From the IMG/VR virus record IMGVR_UViG_3300047667_000540, positions 1 through 27,246 of that record: 27,246 bases of DNA; one strand, written 5' to 3'. The DNA is from a virus. A program made the position numbers and the translations under genes. This document shows positions 18,150 to 26,722 of this stretch, piece by piece (positions within the stretch are counted from its first letter, which is position 1; every line of letters begins with the position of its first letter). The notes beneath the pieces are model-generated. The model saw nothing but the letters and a program-made list of their open reading frames with translations, did not search any database and had not been told where the DNA came from.

Positions 18150-18503
18150 TTAAGTTAAAACTGTTGAAAGCTTTAATGTAACTTCAGGTGTTATAGTACC
18201 TACTAGCATTCCAGTAGATGTAACTTTTTGTTCAACAATTGGTCCAACTAATGCTGGTCCACTTGTTCCCATTGCTAAGCTAAACGCTTCTGCAAATTCA
18301 GCTAAATATTGAGCTTCAGTTAAAACAAAAGAGTTAGATCCGCCTTTGGTATAAACAATATTAGCTTTCGCTAAATAATCGTCTTTCATAACAAGTGCAT
18401 AAGTAACATCAATTGTAAGCGTGTTAGCTGATATTGCTGCTGTAAGTTGTAATACGCCTTCGGCCATTACAACTTGATTTTGTGTGATTTTTAATAAACC
18501 CAT
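18150..18503 (-). CDS. Small probable capsid-associated protein, 117 aa
   Basis: It begins MGLLKITQNQVVMAEGVLQL and is short, mostly beta and low in charge. It follows the major capsid gene by 29 bases and is the last gene before the UUCG terminator, so it should be transcribed at the high level of the capsid protein. The region AEFAEAFSLAMGTSG plus ALVGPIV resembles part of the 145-aa protein after the terminator. A minor capsid or decoration protein is the likely role, by position. No domain is recognised. Confidence 0.75.
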   Translation of the reverse strand: MGLLKITQNQVVMAEGVLQLTAAISANTLTIDVTYALVMKDDYLAKANIVYTKGGSNSFVLTEAQYLAEFAEAFSLAMGTSGPALVGPIVEQKVTSTGMLVGTITPEVTLKLSTVLT

Positions 18504-18532
18504 TTTCTTATTTTTTAAATGTTAATAATTAA

Positions 18533-20065
18533 TTAAGCTCCTTTGAATAACACGAAGTTATTAGCAGCTTGAGTTACTAAACATCTTTCAGATAAGAAAC
18601 TTACAGTCATAGCATCTAAAGTGTCAGTATAAGCACCGCCTACTGAACCAGTAATCCAAGATTTCATTCTTCGATCTTCAGTTTCAGAAGCTCTGTATCT
18701 CACATGTAAGAAAGGACGTCTGATGTTTGATCCTAACATTTGATCATATACTGTAGTAGTTCCAGCTGGAATCATTACACCATCAATTTCCTTATCCATA
18801 CCTCTTAAAGAAGCATCGTTAAGATATTTCCAGTCAGTTTTGTAGAAGTCATAAGAACCTCTTCTAAACCCTGAAAAACCAAAGTTAAGAGCCATATCGC
18901 CATCATTCTCAAATAGACCATAAGAAGCAGCTGTAGTAGAAGCAAATCCACCATTAACAGCAGCAATCATATCGTCAAAATCAAGAGCCGTAGATCTTGA
19001 TAAGAATAACATGTTTTCTTCGATAGCACCTTGCTTGTCTAAGTTTTTGAGTATTTCATCAAAATCTGATAAAGCACCTGAACCAGGAGCAGCAGCGCCA
19101 GCAAAACCAGAGTATACATTACCTCTTGCTTCGATAGCAGCAAATAAACCTTCAGAACCTTGAACATCAGAGGTTAAAGCCACATCATTAGTTCCACCAT
19201 ATTGGAATTGAGCTCCACTAGCATAAGCAGCAGTGTTCATATCTTCAGCTTCTATCATTGACATTTCTAGGTAATCTTCAAATCTTAATCTTGTTTCAGA
19301 CTCAGACTTTAAGTACCACAAGTATCCTGATTGACCATCTTCAGTAGAAACTTCAACCCAACCAATCTGAGCTGTGTCAGATCCATTAATTTGAAAGTTA
19401 TCTTTAAGAATCATTGGTCTATTAGAAAACTGCGTGAAAGCAGGTTGAATAGAACCTTGCAATCCAATAGCACCTTTACCGAATTCAGAACCGTAAACAA
19501 ATACGTTTACTTGCCCGGCAACAACACCTAAAGCATTAGTTGCTGTTCCGTAAAACTTAATTTGTAATTGATCTAACATATTGTTAGCAGAGCTAGTTAC
19601 AGCCTGTACTAAACCTTTTTGTACTATAAGTCCAGTAGCAACGTCAGACATTAAAACTGTTTGACCAACTCTAATAGCGCCTCTACGTGAAGCAGCAGCT
19701 ACATCAGGTTGAGCAACAGCTAAATTTAATAATAACTGAACATCAGCATCAGCAGTACCAGAAGCACCTGTGATTTGATTACTCTTGTAAGCTACGTGAA
19801 GTCTATTTTGTTCAGACCAAATTACTTGATCAGAAGTCATAGGCATTTCAGCTCCTACCATTCTCAAGAAACCACCAATTGTTCGGTTTCCGTATCTTTC
19901 TATCTCAGCTTCGTAAAGCTCAGGTAGATATTGTTGTGCGAAGTTGTTAACTGGATCTCCGCCCGCAGCATTTCCTGTAAAATCTAAATAGTTAGTGTTT
20001 AAAGCTAATCTATTTTGTGCTGGGACTATTGATGCAGGAAAACTTCCTGAATTTGAAAAACTCAT
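18533..20065 (-). CDS. Major capsid protein, crAss-like type
   Basis: This 510-aa protein forms the icosahedral shell. The C-terminal 78 residues are the clearest evidence: VPAGTTTVYDQ-type sequence (here IPAGTTTVYDQMLGSNIRRP), then FLHVRYRASETEDRRMKSWI, TGSVGG, DAM, FLSERCLVTQAANNFVLF. I recall this ending from crAss-like (Crassvirales) major capsid proteins. The N-terminus (YLPELYEAEIERYGNRTIGG, then SDQVIWSEQNRLHVAYKS) also fits. Codons are less A/T-biased than in neighbouring genes, as expected for a highly expressed gene. The leader AATAAAAATAAAAAAC has no Shine-Dalgarno sequence. It follows the scaffold-like gene by 18 bases. No obvious maturation cleavage site can be assigned. Confidence 0.93.
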   Translation of the reverse strand: MSFSNSGSFPASIVPAQNRLALNTNYLDFTGNAAGGDPVNNFAQQYLPELYEAEIERYGNRTIGGFLRMVGAEMPMTSDQVIWSEQNRLHVAYKSNQITGASGTADADVQLLLNLAVAQPDVAAASRRGAIRVGQTVLMSDVATGLIVQKGLVQAVTSSANNMLDQLQIKFYGTATNALGVVAGQVNVFVYGSEFGKGAIGLQGSIQPAFTQFSNRPMILKDNFQINGSDTAQIGWVEVSTEDGQSGYLWYLKSESETRLRFEDYLEMSMIEAEDMNTAAYASGAQFQYGGTNDVALTSDVQGSEGLFAAIEARGNVYSGFAGAAAPGSGALSDFDEILKNLDKQGAIEENMLFLSRSTALDFDDMIAAVNGGFASTTAASYGLFENDGDMALNFGFSGFRRGSYDFYKTDWKYLNDASLRGMDKEIDGVMIPAGTTTVYDQMLGSNIRRPFLHVRYRASETEDRRMKSWITGSVGGAYTDTLDAMTVSFLSERCLVTQAANNFVLFKGA

Positions 20066-20083
20066 GTTTTTTATTTTTATTTA

Positions 20084-21247
20084 TTAATTGTTCTTTTTAT
20101 TTGTTTTAAATTTCAACTTAGAACTATCAACACCAGATATTGCTTTTACTTTCAAACCACCAATAAAAACATCACCTGTAGGATTACTCCTTGGTTCTGT
20201 ACTTATATTGTTTGATTTAGCTACCACATCTTTAATAGCGTCGGCTTTACCTTGCTCATAAAAATGTTGTGCTATTGTATCTGCATTTCTAGCTGCGTAT
20301 ACGGCTTTGTGATAGCCAACAGTATCACTAATCTCACCCTCTTTGTTTAAGAACTTCTTAACAAACGTACTTAAGCTTGATTGGTTTTCAACAACATCAC
20401 TTGGACTTGAAACGTTATACCTAAAAGTTTTTTCGCCAACGTTAAAATCGAAACCTTCAAATTTTTCGTTTAACAACTCTTTAGTATTTTTTTCAAACAA
20501 ATCGCGAATATGTTTAACTTTCTCTTGTTCTTTGTTGTGTCTATTGAAAAAATCCATTGCTTTTTGTTGTTCCTGAGTTACGCCGGGTCTCAACTTGATT
20601 TCGTCGTAATATTTCTCTTTTGTTTCTTCCAAAAAGTTTTTGGCTTTTGCAATTTCTTCTTTGAATGCGAGTTTTTTCTTTTTTACATCTCGCTCTTCAT
20701 CCACCTCTTCATCATAATTAAAATTATCCTCCATTATGAAAGATATTTCTTCATTATTTAAATGTGGTTTAGTATTTTTATAAAACTCTCGTAGTATTGA
20801 ATCTTCGTCTAGTTGTGAGTAATCTCTATTTAACCTAGCATAATCCTCTATAGTTCCACCAGTTTCTTTCATAAACGAAACTAACTTGCCAATATTTTCA
20901 GGCATTACTATTTCAGGTTTATTTTCTGTAACTGGATTTTCTAAATCTGGAGCTTTTTCTTTTCTTTCTATTTCAACTATAGGTGAAACTACTTCTTTCT
21001 CTTCGGTGGGCCGTACTTCTTCAACCACTTTTTCGCCACTTGTTTTGTCTTTTTGTTTTTCGACAATAACATTGCTATCATCTGGCTTTTGTTCTTGAAT
21101 GGCATTTTTAGTTTCTACTTTAGTTGTTTCTTCTGCAGGTTTTTTAGTTAAATTAACTTTATAATCTTCATTGACTGCATTTGTTAATTTCTTTGGCTTT
21201 TTAATTTTTAGAGGTGCCTTCTCTTTATCTTGAATTGTTTCTGACAT
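20084..21247 (-). CDS. Probable scaffolding protein, 387 aa
   Basis: The gene lies between portal and major capsid protein, where scaffolding proteins usually are. The first 110 residues are low-complexity and highly charged (Lys, Glu, Pro, Val; for example KIKKPKKLTNAVNEDYKVNL). Residues about 185-260 are strongly helical and charged, with coiled-coil character (KKKKLAFKEEIAKAKNFLEE, then QEKVKHIRDLFEKNTKELLN). The C-terminus has AIKDVVAKSNNIS and a short GDVFIGGLKVKAISG block ending in a Lys-rich tail. No protease motif is seen. Helical, charged and capsid-adjacent is the usual profile of a scaffold, so I infer that role. The start follows an AATAT repeat leader like that of the 261-aa gene. 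Confidence 0.82.
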   Translation of the reverse strand: MSETIQDKEKAPLKIKKPKKLTNAVNEDYKVNLTKKPAEETTKVETKNAIQEQKPDDSNVIVEKQKDKTSGEKVVEEVRPTEEKEVVSPIVEIERKEKAPDLENPVTENKPEIVMPENIGKLVSFMKETGGTIEDYARLNRDYSQLDEDSILREFYKNTKPHLNNEEISFIMEDNFNYDEEVDEERDVKKKKLAFKEEIAKAKNFLEETKEKYYDEIKLRPGVTQEQQKAMDFFNRHNKEQEKVKHIRDLFEKNTKELLNEKFEGFDFNVGEKTFRYNVSSPSDVVENQSSLSTFVKKFLNKEGEISDTVGYHKAVYAARNADTIAQHFYEQGKADAIKDVVAKSNNISTEPRSNPTGDVFIGGLKVKAISGVDSSKLKFKTNKKNN

Positions 21248-21260
21248 AATATAATATAAT
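21248..21260 (-). repeat. AATAT pentamer repeat abutting the scaffold start codon
   Basis: Two AATAT units plus AAT lie directly against the ATG at 21247. The minus strand reads TTAATTATTATATTATATTATG, a 22-base string also present before the 261-aa gene at 17620. Copy number differs by one unit between the two leaders. Function is unknown. Confidence 0.5.
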
Positions 21261-21272
21261 AATTAATAATAG

Positions 21273-23684
21273 TTACGGCATCAAGGGCTCAACACCCGTG
21301 GTGCTCATATCTTCTTCATTGTTGTTTTTAAAATCACTAGGTAATAAATTATTTTTTCTTTGGTCTATCATCTGGCTTTGCTGAGTTCCAGATATTCTAG
21401 TTCTTTCGTCTTTACGATCTTCTATAAAACTTTCTTTATCTCTATCTCTTTGTATTCTCATTTGCTCTAATTGAACATTATAACCAAATTCAATTTGCAT
21501 TGTTTCTTTTTTTATCTGAGACTCTGTCTGCATTCTCTGTATTTCAAATTGAGATTTACCTTGTTCTATTTGTAAAGTTGTTTGAGATAATGCTTGTTGT
21601 TTTTGGAGTTCTGCCATAGCGGCTTTTTCTGCTGTTTGCTGGTTCGCTTGTGCTTGCGCTTGTATATTAGCTTGTTGAGCTTCTTGATCAGCTTTTTGTT
21701 TTTTCTTTCTTCTGTATTTTAAAAACTGATTAGCTAGTTGAAGGTTTTTAACTTCTCTAATATCTATAGCGTCTTCTAAGAATATTTGTCCTGATTTTAA
21801 AGCAACTTGTATATTTTCTTCAAGTTTAGCTTTTTCTTCTTCATCTGGTTCTAAATTTAAAAATATACCAAAGTCATGTATGTTTAGTTTGGACAACTCA
21901 TCTAAAGTGCCTACGTTGTATTGTGATATACTATTTTCTAACGATGCTCTAGTTAAAGGAAATTTTAAAGAATCTGCTACTCTTAAAGATATATTTTCAC
22001 AAGCTCTAAGAGTTAAAAATAACTGAGCTTGAAGTATGTGTCTTGTAGCTACGTTTGAATTAGCAGCTGCTATTTTTTGTAAGCCCACTAAAGACTCTTT
22101 TGCTGGCATACTACCGTCTCTGGCTTCGTTTAATCCAGTTACATCCCTTATCATTTGCAAGTAATATTGATAAGTTTGTATCAATGACTGTATTTTAGCT
22201 CCACCAGATCCCGTTTGCAATTCTTGAATAGGTACTTTACCTCTATTAGGATCACCATCTACTGTTGAAGATCTACCAACTATAGAACCTGTTTGAAAAT
22301 ACATATTTAAAGCTTCTCTAGGGTTGTAGTTTGTTCCATTACCCAAATCAACTTCAGCCAGTCCATCTACGTCTAAAAACACGCCATCAGGAACTACTCT
22401 AGCTAATACTTGCTGAATTTTTAAATGTGTTAATTGAATCATATCAGCAAAGCCAGTAACTCTAGATACCAAAGACTCTATTCTACCTTTATACATTCTA
22501 GGAGCACATATAGCATAATTCATGTGAACTCTAGTAGTATCTGCATTAGGTCTAGTCATACTTTCTGATAAACCCCATTGCATCATCATAGGGTGTCCAA
22601 GTATTTTTGCTCCAGAATATAAAGTTTCTATAGTTCTAGATACTCTTTCAAAATTATCATTTTCTGGTGGATTAAAAGTGTCAGGTTTTTCTAAAGCTTT
22701 CTCAAGACCAAAAGCATTTTTCTTTATTTTAAAAACTTGATCTGAATAAGTCTTATATTCAAAGTATAAAACCTGAACAGTTAAATCATCTGATCTTCCA
22801 TTCCAATTTCTTAAATATTCAGCATTACCTGGATACCGTTGTATAGTTTCCATTTCTTCATCAGTAAGTCCAGGAAACTGAACTTTTAAATCTTGTAATG
22901 AAACAGATTTAACTTCACCAGCATAATATACATCCTCAAAGTTTGGGTCTTCTGTATAAGAATATACAAGCCTTGAAGGGTCAACATATTCAACTATAAC
23001 TCCTCTAGATCTATCCCACCTGGTTTTTAAAGCTCCAATACCTAAAACAGTTAAATCATAAGCTACTCTTTGTCTTGTTAGATCATATTTATTATAATCT
23101 AAAACTTGATTTATAACTTCTTCCTCAGCCACTTCAACACTTTGTTTAAAGTCCATCTGCATATGAACAGCTAATTCTTCTTTATCTTGCGGAGCAGCGT
23201 CTGGGTTTTCTGAATTAAAACCATTTACGTTTAAAACTTTTTTGGCTTCTGTTAAAAATTCTTTAGCAACTATATCAGTCATTAAGCCTTGAGCATATTC
23301 AGTTCTTTGTTTAGAACACACTGGGTCTTGAGCAAAAGCGTTTATTTCGTAACTTCTATCAGATATGCCATTAACAACAATATCTACGAATTTAGCTAAA
23401 ACTGGAACTGGTTTCCAGTCTAAGTTTAAATAAGATAAATCTCCATCTATAGCTAATTCATCTTTATATTTTTGAACAGGTTGTTCACCTCTAGCGTAAA
23501 GTCTTAATGAGTGGTATTGATTATAGTTAGTAGCGTAACCACCTGCACCACTTCTGTAGTTTCTGAACCATTCACCTTCTATAGCTCTTCCTACTGCTAA
23601 ACCGTATTCTTCTGTTGCTTTCTCTGCATCAGGAACAACTTGATTTGGAAAAGAACTATTATTACTAGTGTAAATTTGCGCCAT
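21273..23684 (-). CDS. Portal protein, crAss-like type
   Basis: The 803-aa length matches crAss-like portals. The N-terminal block at residues about 58-110 (YHSLRLYARGEQPVQKYKDE, then DGDLSYLNLDWKPVPVLAKF and VDIVVNGISDR) is the hallmark I recall for this group. Later blocks are RSRGVIVEYVDPSRLVYSYT, PNRGKVPIQELQTGSGGAKI and RDVTGLNEARDGS, the last typical of portals in general. From about residue 640 the protein is a long, charged, Gln-rich helical region with coiled-coil character, fitting a barrel extension inside the head. It forms the twelve-subunit DNA entry channel at one vertex and docks the terminase, whose gene ends 2 bases upstream. The leader is AAAATAAATATGG, with no Shine-Dalgarno sequence. 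Confidence 0.92.
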   Translation of the reverse strand: MAQIYTSNNSSFPNQVVPDAEKATEEYGLAVGRAIEGEWFRNYRSGAGGYATNYNQYHSLRLYARGEQPVQKYKDELAIDGDLSYLNLDWKPVPVLAKFVDIVVNGISDRSYEINAFAQDPVCSKQRTEYAQGLMTDIVAKEFLTEAKKVLNVNGFNSENPDAAPQDKEELAVHMQMDFKQSVEVAEEEVINQVLDYNKYDLTRQRVAYDLTVLGIGALKTRWDRSRGVIVEYVDPSRLVYSYTEDPNFEDVYYAGEVKSVSLQDLKVQFPGLTDEEMETIQRYPGNAEYLRNWNGRSDDLTVQVLYFEYKTYSDQVFKIKKNAFGLEKALEKPDTFNPPENDNFERVSRTIETLYSGAKILGHPMMMQWGLSESMTRPNADTTRVHMNYAICAPRMYKGRIESLVSRVTGFADMIQLTHLKIQQVLARVVPDGVFLDVDGLAEVDLGNGTNYNPREALNMYFQTGSIVGRSSTVDGDPNRGKVPIQELQTGSGGAKIQSLIQTYQYYLQMIRDVTGLNEARDGSMPAKESLVGLQKIAAANSNVATRHILQAQLFLTLRACENISLRVADSLKFPLTRASLENSISQYNVGTLDELSKLNIHDFGIFLNLEPDEEEKAKLEENIQVALKSGQIFLEDAIDIREVKNLQLANQFLKYRRKKKQKADQEAQQANIQAQAQANQQTAEKAAMAELQKQQALSQTTLQIEQGKSQFEIQRMQTESQIKKETMQIEFGYNVQLEQMRIQRDRDKESFIEDRKDERTRISGTQQSQMIDQRKNNLLPSDFKNNNEEDMSTTGVEPLMP

Positions 23685-23686
23685 AT

Positions 23687-25912
23687 TTATTTTATAATTT
23701 TTGAAATGCTACCTTTATTGTCATATCTTTTAAAGCCAAGATAAACAGGTTTTATTTTTCGATCAGCAACAGGTTTGTATCTGTTCTTGTTGCAAGCCAT
23801 AATAGATAAACCAGAACTTATAGTAGCATCATGCTTTGTTCTATTGTTTATATTAAATACAGCCCAATCTTCTAATGTTTTTTGAAGATACATGTCTCCA
23901 TATTCTTCATTGTTTAATCCTACATATTCTTCAATATAAGACTCTACCGCAGCCGCGTGAGCTTGCTTAATGTCTTCACTTGAATTAGGTATTCCACCAA
24001 TTTCTTTTTCTGTTGTAGATAATTTATTCCAAACTTTATCAGGTCTGTTCATTGAAAAACCTCTATAACCTCTACGTTTGAAATAATATAACAATCTAGG
24101 TTTATTATTCTCACATAATATAGGCATACTATAAAAAACACAAGCCATCAAAACATCTTCAAAAAATATCTCCGCTGTGTGTGGTCTTGATATATATTCT
24201 AAAAAAAAGTGATTAGGTGGCGCATCTTCCATACTAAATTTAGTTAAACCATGCAAAGCCCCATTAGAGCCTTTACCATCTACTGTTCCTGATATATCAT
24301 AACTATCACATCCAAAAGCACCTATGTGCTCATTTCCTGGATATTTTGTTTCATTTTTTATTATTATTTTGTTTTGTAAATTACTTGGTGGAACCCAAGT
24401 TATTAAAAATCTACCATTTTTGTCAGGAACAAATTGTACTGATGTATCTTTAACTCCATTTTTCCAGATAAATTTACCTTGAGTAACGTTAGTAACGTTA
24501 TTAAACTCCTGGTTATAATCTATTTGTTGATATATTCTAGTTAAATTAAATAAACTTTGTTTAGACTCGTCTCTAAAAGCGTGTTGTTCTGTTCTTGGAA
24601 ACTGTCTGTAGTATTCGTTTAAACTATCTTGATCAGACTTTAATCCTTCAACTTCGTTTTGCCAGTGTTCAATAACGCCTGTTGTAATGTCGTAACCGTC
24701 AACGCCTTTGACGCTATCTTTTTCTCTAATAAAAACAGGTGATCCGTAAGTATCCATGAATCCTTCGTAGTTCCATTCCATAGGGACGAACAAAGAATAG
24801 AGTCCAGAAGAAGTTTGTCCATTTCTATTTCTTTTTTTAACGTCTGAATTATAGTATAATTTTTTGAAGTTGTTTCCACCCTTGTCTAATGCATTTGAAG
24901 TTGAGCCCATCATACACTTGCCTACGATTCTTGATCCTAGCCTTAATGTAGTTTTTGTAACTCTCCAGTTATTCAATATGTTATCAGGTCTTTCCCATTT
25001 ACCACTTTCATCATGAGCTAATAGCTTTAGCTTTTCACCATCGTAAGAGTTGTCGCCTGTATTTTTCCAGTCAATAGTTGTATCAAGCCCATCAAGTTCC
25101 CTTAATTGCTCATTACTTTCAAGCTTTCTTCTAGTAAGTTTTGAAGCCGGAACCCTATACGCCAGTTCTGTCTTAGGACGATCCATACCGTCTTGGATCG
25201 GCTTGAAGAAAAACGGATAGTTAACGGATATTGGCACGACTTTATCTGTGAACATTTTTTTAGCATCTGATCCAGATTTAGATAATATACCGAATCTGGC
25301 GTCACTGGATATTGTCGCTTGATTAACAAGTTCTGCTGAGGACATAAATGAAAATCCAGACCTTCTGTTTTTAAGGTAGCACATACCGTAACATCTGTTA
25401 TCTGCTTTGCATGCTTCCCAAAATATATAGAATAGTCTATTTGCTTCTCTATAATCTGGTGCTCCAACGTCAATTTTTGACCATTGCAAGTACATGTAAT
25501 GAGTACCAGTAATGTAAGTAGGTAAACCTTTATTATAGAACCAATAACCCTCATCTCTTCTTGTAAATTCTTTATCAATATAATCATACCACTTTTCTTT
25601 AAACTCAGTGCCGTGATCTTCCCAATCAAACCTAGATTTAATTCTACTTAGTTCTTTTGGGTATTCTTGCTTTTCCCATTTTTGATCAACTTTGTTTTCG
25701 CTTCGTTTAAACGGTTCATTTGTTGTTGGTAAAGCAATCCTGAGATTTTGTATTTCAATGATTTGTCCAATTTGTCCAGTTTTACTTATTACTATAAAAT
25801 CATAATCAGAGTTATAACCATACTCCCATTTTTTGAAACGATTTTGTTTCTTTAATATCTTAGGATTAATTAAATCCTTAACCTCTTTCCAAAGAGTTTG
25901 CTCGTAACTCAC
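23687..25912 (-). CDS. Terminase large subunit (TerL)
   Basis: A 741-aa DNA packaging motor with ATPase and nuclease halves. The block YITGTHYMYLQWSKIDVG at about residue 130-150 is typical of crAss-like TerL. A deviant Walker A follows at K181-S188 (KNRRSGFS). Walker B is KLLAHDESGKW with Asp301 and Glu302, and the coupling motif is GSTSN at 336-340. The RNase H-like nuclease has GCDSYDISG (Asp536, Asp539), CEN (Glu601) and HDA (Asp695) as likely metal ligands. The start codon is GTG, overlapping the TGA of the 91-aa gene (GTGA). A GGGAG purine run 6 bases before it is the one Shine-Dalgarno-like sequence seen in the window, though it also lies in the coding sequence of the 91-aa gene. Two same-strand frames inside this gene are rejected as shadows. 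Confidence 0.93.
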   Translation of the reverse strand: MSYEQTLWKEVKDLINPKILKKQNRFKKWEYGYNSDYDFIVISKTGQIGQIIEIQNLRIALPTTNEPFKRSENKVDQKWEKQEYPKELSRIKSRFDWEDHGTEFKEKWYDYIDKEFTRRDEGYWFYNKGLPTYITGTHYMYLQWSKIDVGAPDYREANRLFYIFWEACKADNRCYGMCYLKNRRSGFSFMSSAELVNQATISSDARFGILSKSGSDAKKMFTDKVVPISVNYPFFFKPIQDGMDRPKTELAYRVPASKLTRRKLESNEQLRELDGLDTTIDWKNTGDNSYDGEKLKLLAHDESGKWERPDNILNNWRVTKTTLRLGSRIVGKCMMGSTSNALDKGGNNFKKLYYNSDVKKRNRNGQTSSGLYSLFVPMEWNYEGFMDTYGSPVFIREKDSVKGVDGYDITTGVIEHWQNEVEGLKSDQDSLNEYYRQFPRTEQHAFRDESKQSLFNLTRIYQQIDYNQEFNNVTNVTQGKFIWKNGVKDTSVQFVPDKNGRFLITWVPPSNLQNKIIIKNETKYPGNEHIGAFGCDSYDISGTVDGKGSNGALHGLTKFSMEDAPPNHFFLEYISRPHTAEIFFEDVLMACVFYSMPILCENNKPRLLYYFKRRGYRGFSMNRPDKVWNKLSTTEKEIGGIPNSSEDIKQAHAAAVESYIEEYVGLNNEEYGDMYLQKTLEDWAVFNINNRTKHDATISSGLSIMACNKNRYKPVADRKIKPVYLGFKRYDNKGSISKIIK

Positions 25913-26184
25913 TTGCTTCTCCCTTCTGCAAATCCTTTAAAAGTTTTTTGTTGTTTAACTTCTTTAGGTTTTTCATTTAAAATATCTTCCTCTATCTGTA
26001 TGCGAGTTAATATTTCAAAAGCATCAAATATTGCTAATTTTTTTGTTGCAGCAGCATTTTTTAATCTATCAGCGCTTACATCGTCGTCTGAGTCTACAAT
26101 CTTTTCTTTTGCTACTTTAATTAGTTCTTCAACTGCTTTCTGCCCAGCTTGGATTATTTTCAATTTCGTTTCCTTCGTATTCAT
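25909..26184 (-). CDS. Possible terminase small subunit, 91 aa
   Basis: A short, helical, highly charged protein directly before TerL and overlapping it by 4 bases (GTGA). It reads KLKIIQAGQKAVEELIKVAK, then DDDVSADRLKNAAATKKLAI and FDAFEILTRIQIE, and ends in a basic GFAEGRSK. The KNAAATKKLAIFDAFEIL block looks conserved and I recall it from marine phages, where it precedes the terminase. Small size, helical content and position suggest the DNA-recognition subunit, but no clear helix-turn-helix can be assigned. Its first 56 bases overlap the end of the GroES-like gene in another frame; both are supported by their conserved-looking ends. Confidence 0.7.
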   Translation of the reverse strand: MNTKETKLKIIQAGQKAVEELIKVAKEKIVDSDDDVSADRLKNAAATKKLAIFDAFEILTRIQIEEDILNEKPKEVKQQKTFKGFAEGRSK

Positions 26185-26722
26185 TTACTAAAGCTATATC
26201 ATTTGATTTCATACAATAAAGTCGTTCACCATCTATAATAAACTCAAATTCAGAGTTTGGGGTAAACGTAATAAGTGTTCCAGGATTAATTCCTAGAGCT
26301 TCTAAGGTATTATTAGTATATTTTACTATACCAACGTTAGGTTGTTCTTTTCTATTGTCTAAAATGCTATTATTTAAAATAGGTTTTATAAAACAATAAT
26401 CTAAATGAGGTTTGTTGTTGTACATATATATTTGGTCAAAAGAAACAAAATACATATTATCTTTAAAAAAAGTAGAAGAATTTTTTTCTTCACCTCTAAC
26501 ATTATACCATCTTCTGAATATATTATGATGTACATAAAGTTCGTCACCTACTTTTATTTTAGTTTTATAAGCTGCAGGCGTTGAAACAACTACAGCTTTT
26601 TTACTAACAAATACATGATTTTCAATACTAGTGTTAATAATAAGATTATTGTTATTAACCTTACGTACATTGTCGTATCTTTCATTTAAAGGTTCAACAA
26701 TAAAGCTATATAAACCTTTCAC
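26129..26722 (-). CDS. Tandem GroES-like co-chaperonin protein, 197 aa
   Basis: The start codon is GTG, sharing a base with the TAG of the preceding gene (TAGTG). The protein appears to contain two GroES-like folds. First half: LYSFIVEP at 4-11, AVVVSTP at 43-49, KVGDELYVHHNIF at 57-69, then YFVSFDQIYMY at 91-101. Second half: CFIKPI at 110-115, GIVKYT at 131-136, INPGTLITFTPNSEFEFIID at 145-164, then GERLYCMKSNDIALV. Both follow the GroES order of an N-terminal P-loop strand, a G-x-V turn, the GD-x-V strand and a final D-I strand. It ends in SWAESS. Phage co-chaperonins such as T4 gp31 help the host GroEL fold the capsid protein; the position ahead of the head genes fits. The mobile loop is not obvious. 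Confidence 0.82.
   Translation of the reverse strand: MKGLYSFIVEPLNERYDNVRKVNNNNLIINTSIENHVFVSKKAVVVSTPAAYKTKIKVGDELYVHHNIFRRWYNVRGEEKNSSTFFKDNMYFVSFDQIYMYNNKPHLDYCFIKPILNNSILDNRKEQPNVGIVKYTNNTLEALGINPGTLITFTPNSEFEFIIDGERLYCMKSNDIALVNEYEGNEIENNPSWAESS

Noticed and set aside
14449-18503. Shared MG-(L/Y)-(L/I)-(K/N) start in the 117-aa, 145-aa and 399-aa proteins as a common signal
   Set aside because: The 399-aa protein shows no further resemblance, and short starts of this kind are expected from A/T-rich codons; only the 117/145 pair is kept as possible paralogs.
24640-24879. A 79-aa same-strand frame inside the terminase gene
   Set aside because: Nested in TerL just after its coupling motif, with no independent leader; a shadow frame.
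25102-25629. A 175-aa same-strand frame inside the terminase gene with a hydrophobic, lipoprotein-like stretch (LLTLLVLITCTCNG)
   Set aside because: It sits wholly inside TerL, across its Walker A region. TerL motifs account for the sequence, and the hydrophobic run is a frame-shifted reading of conserved TerL residues.
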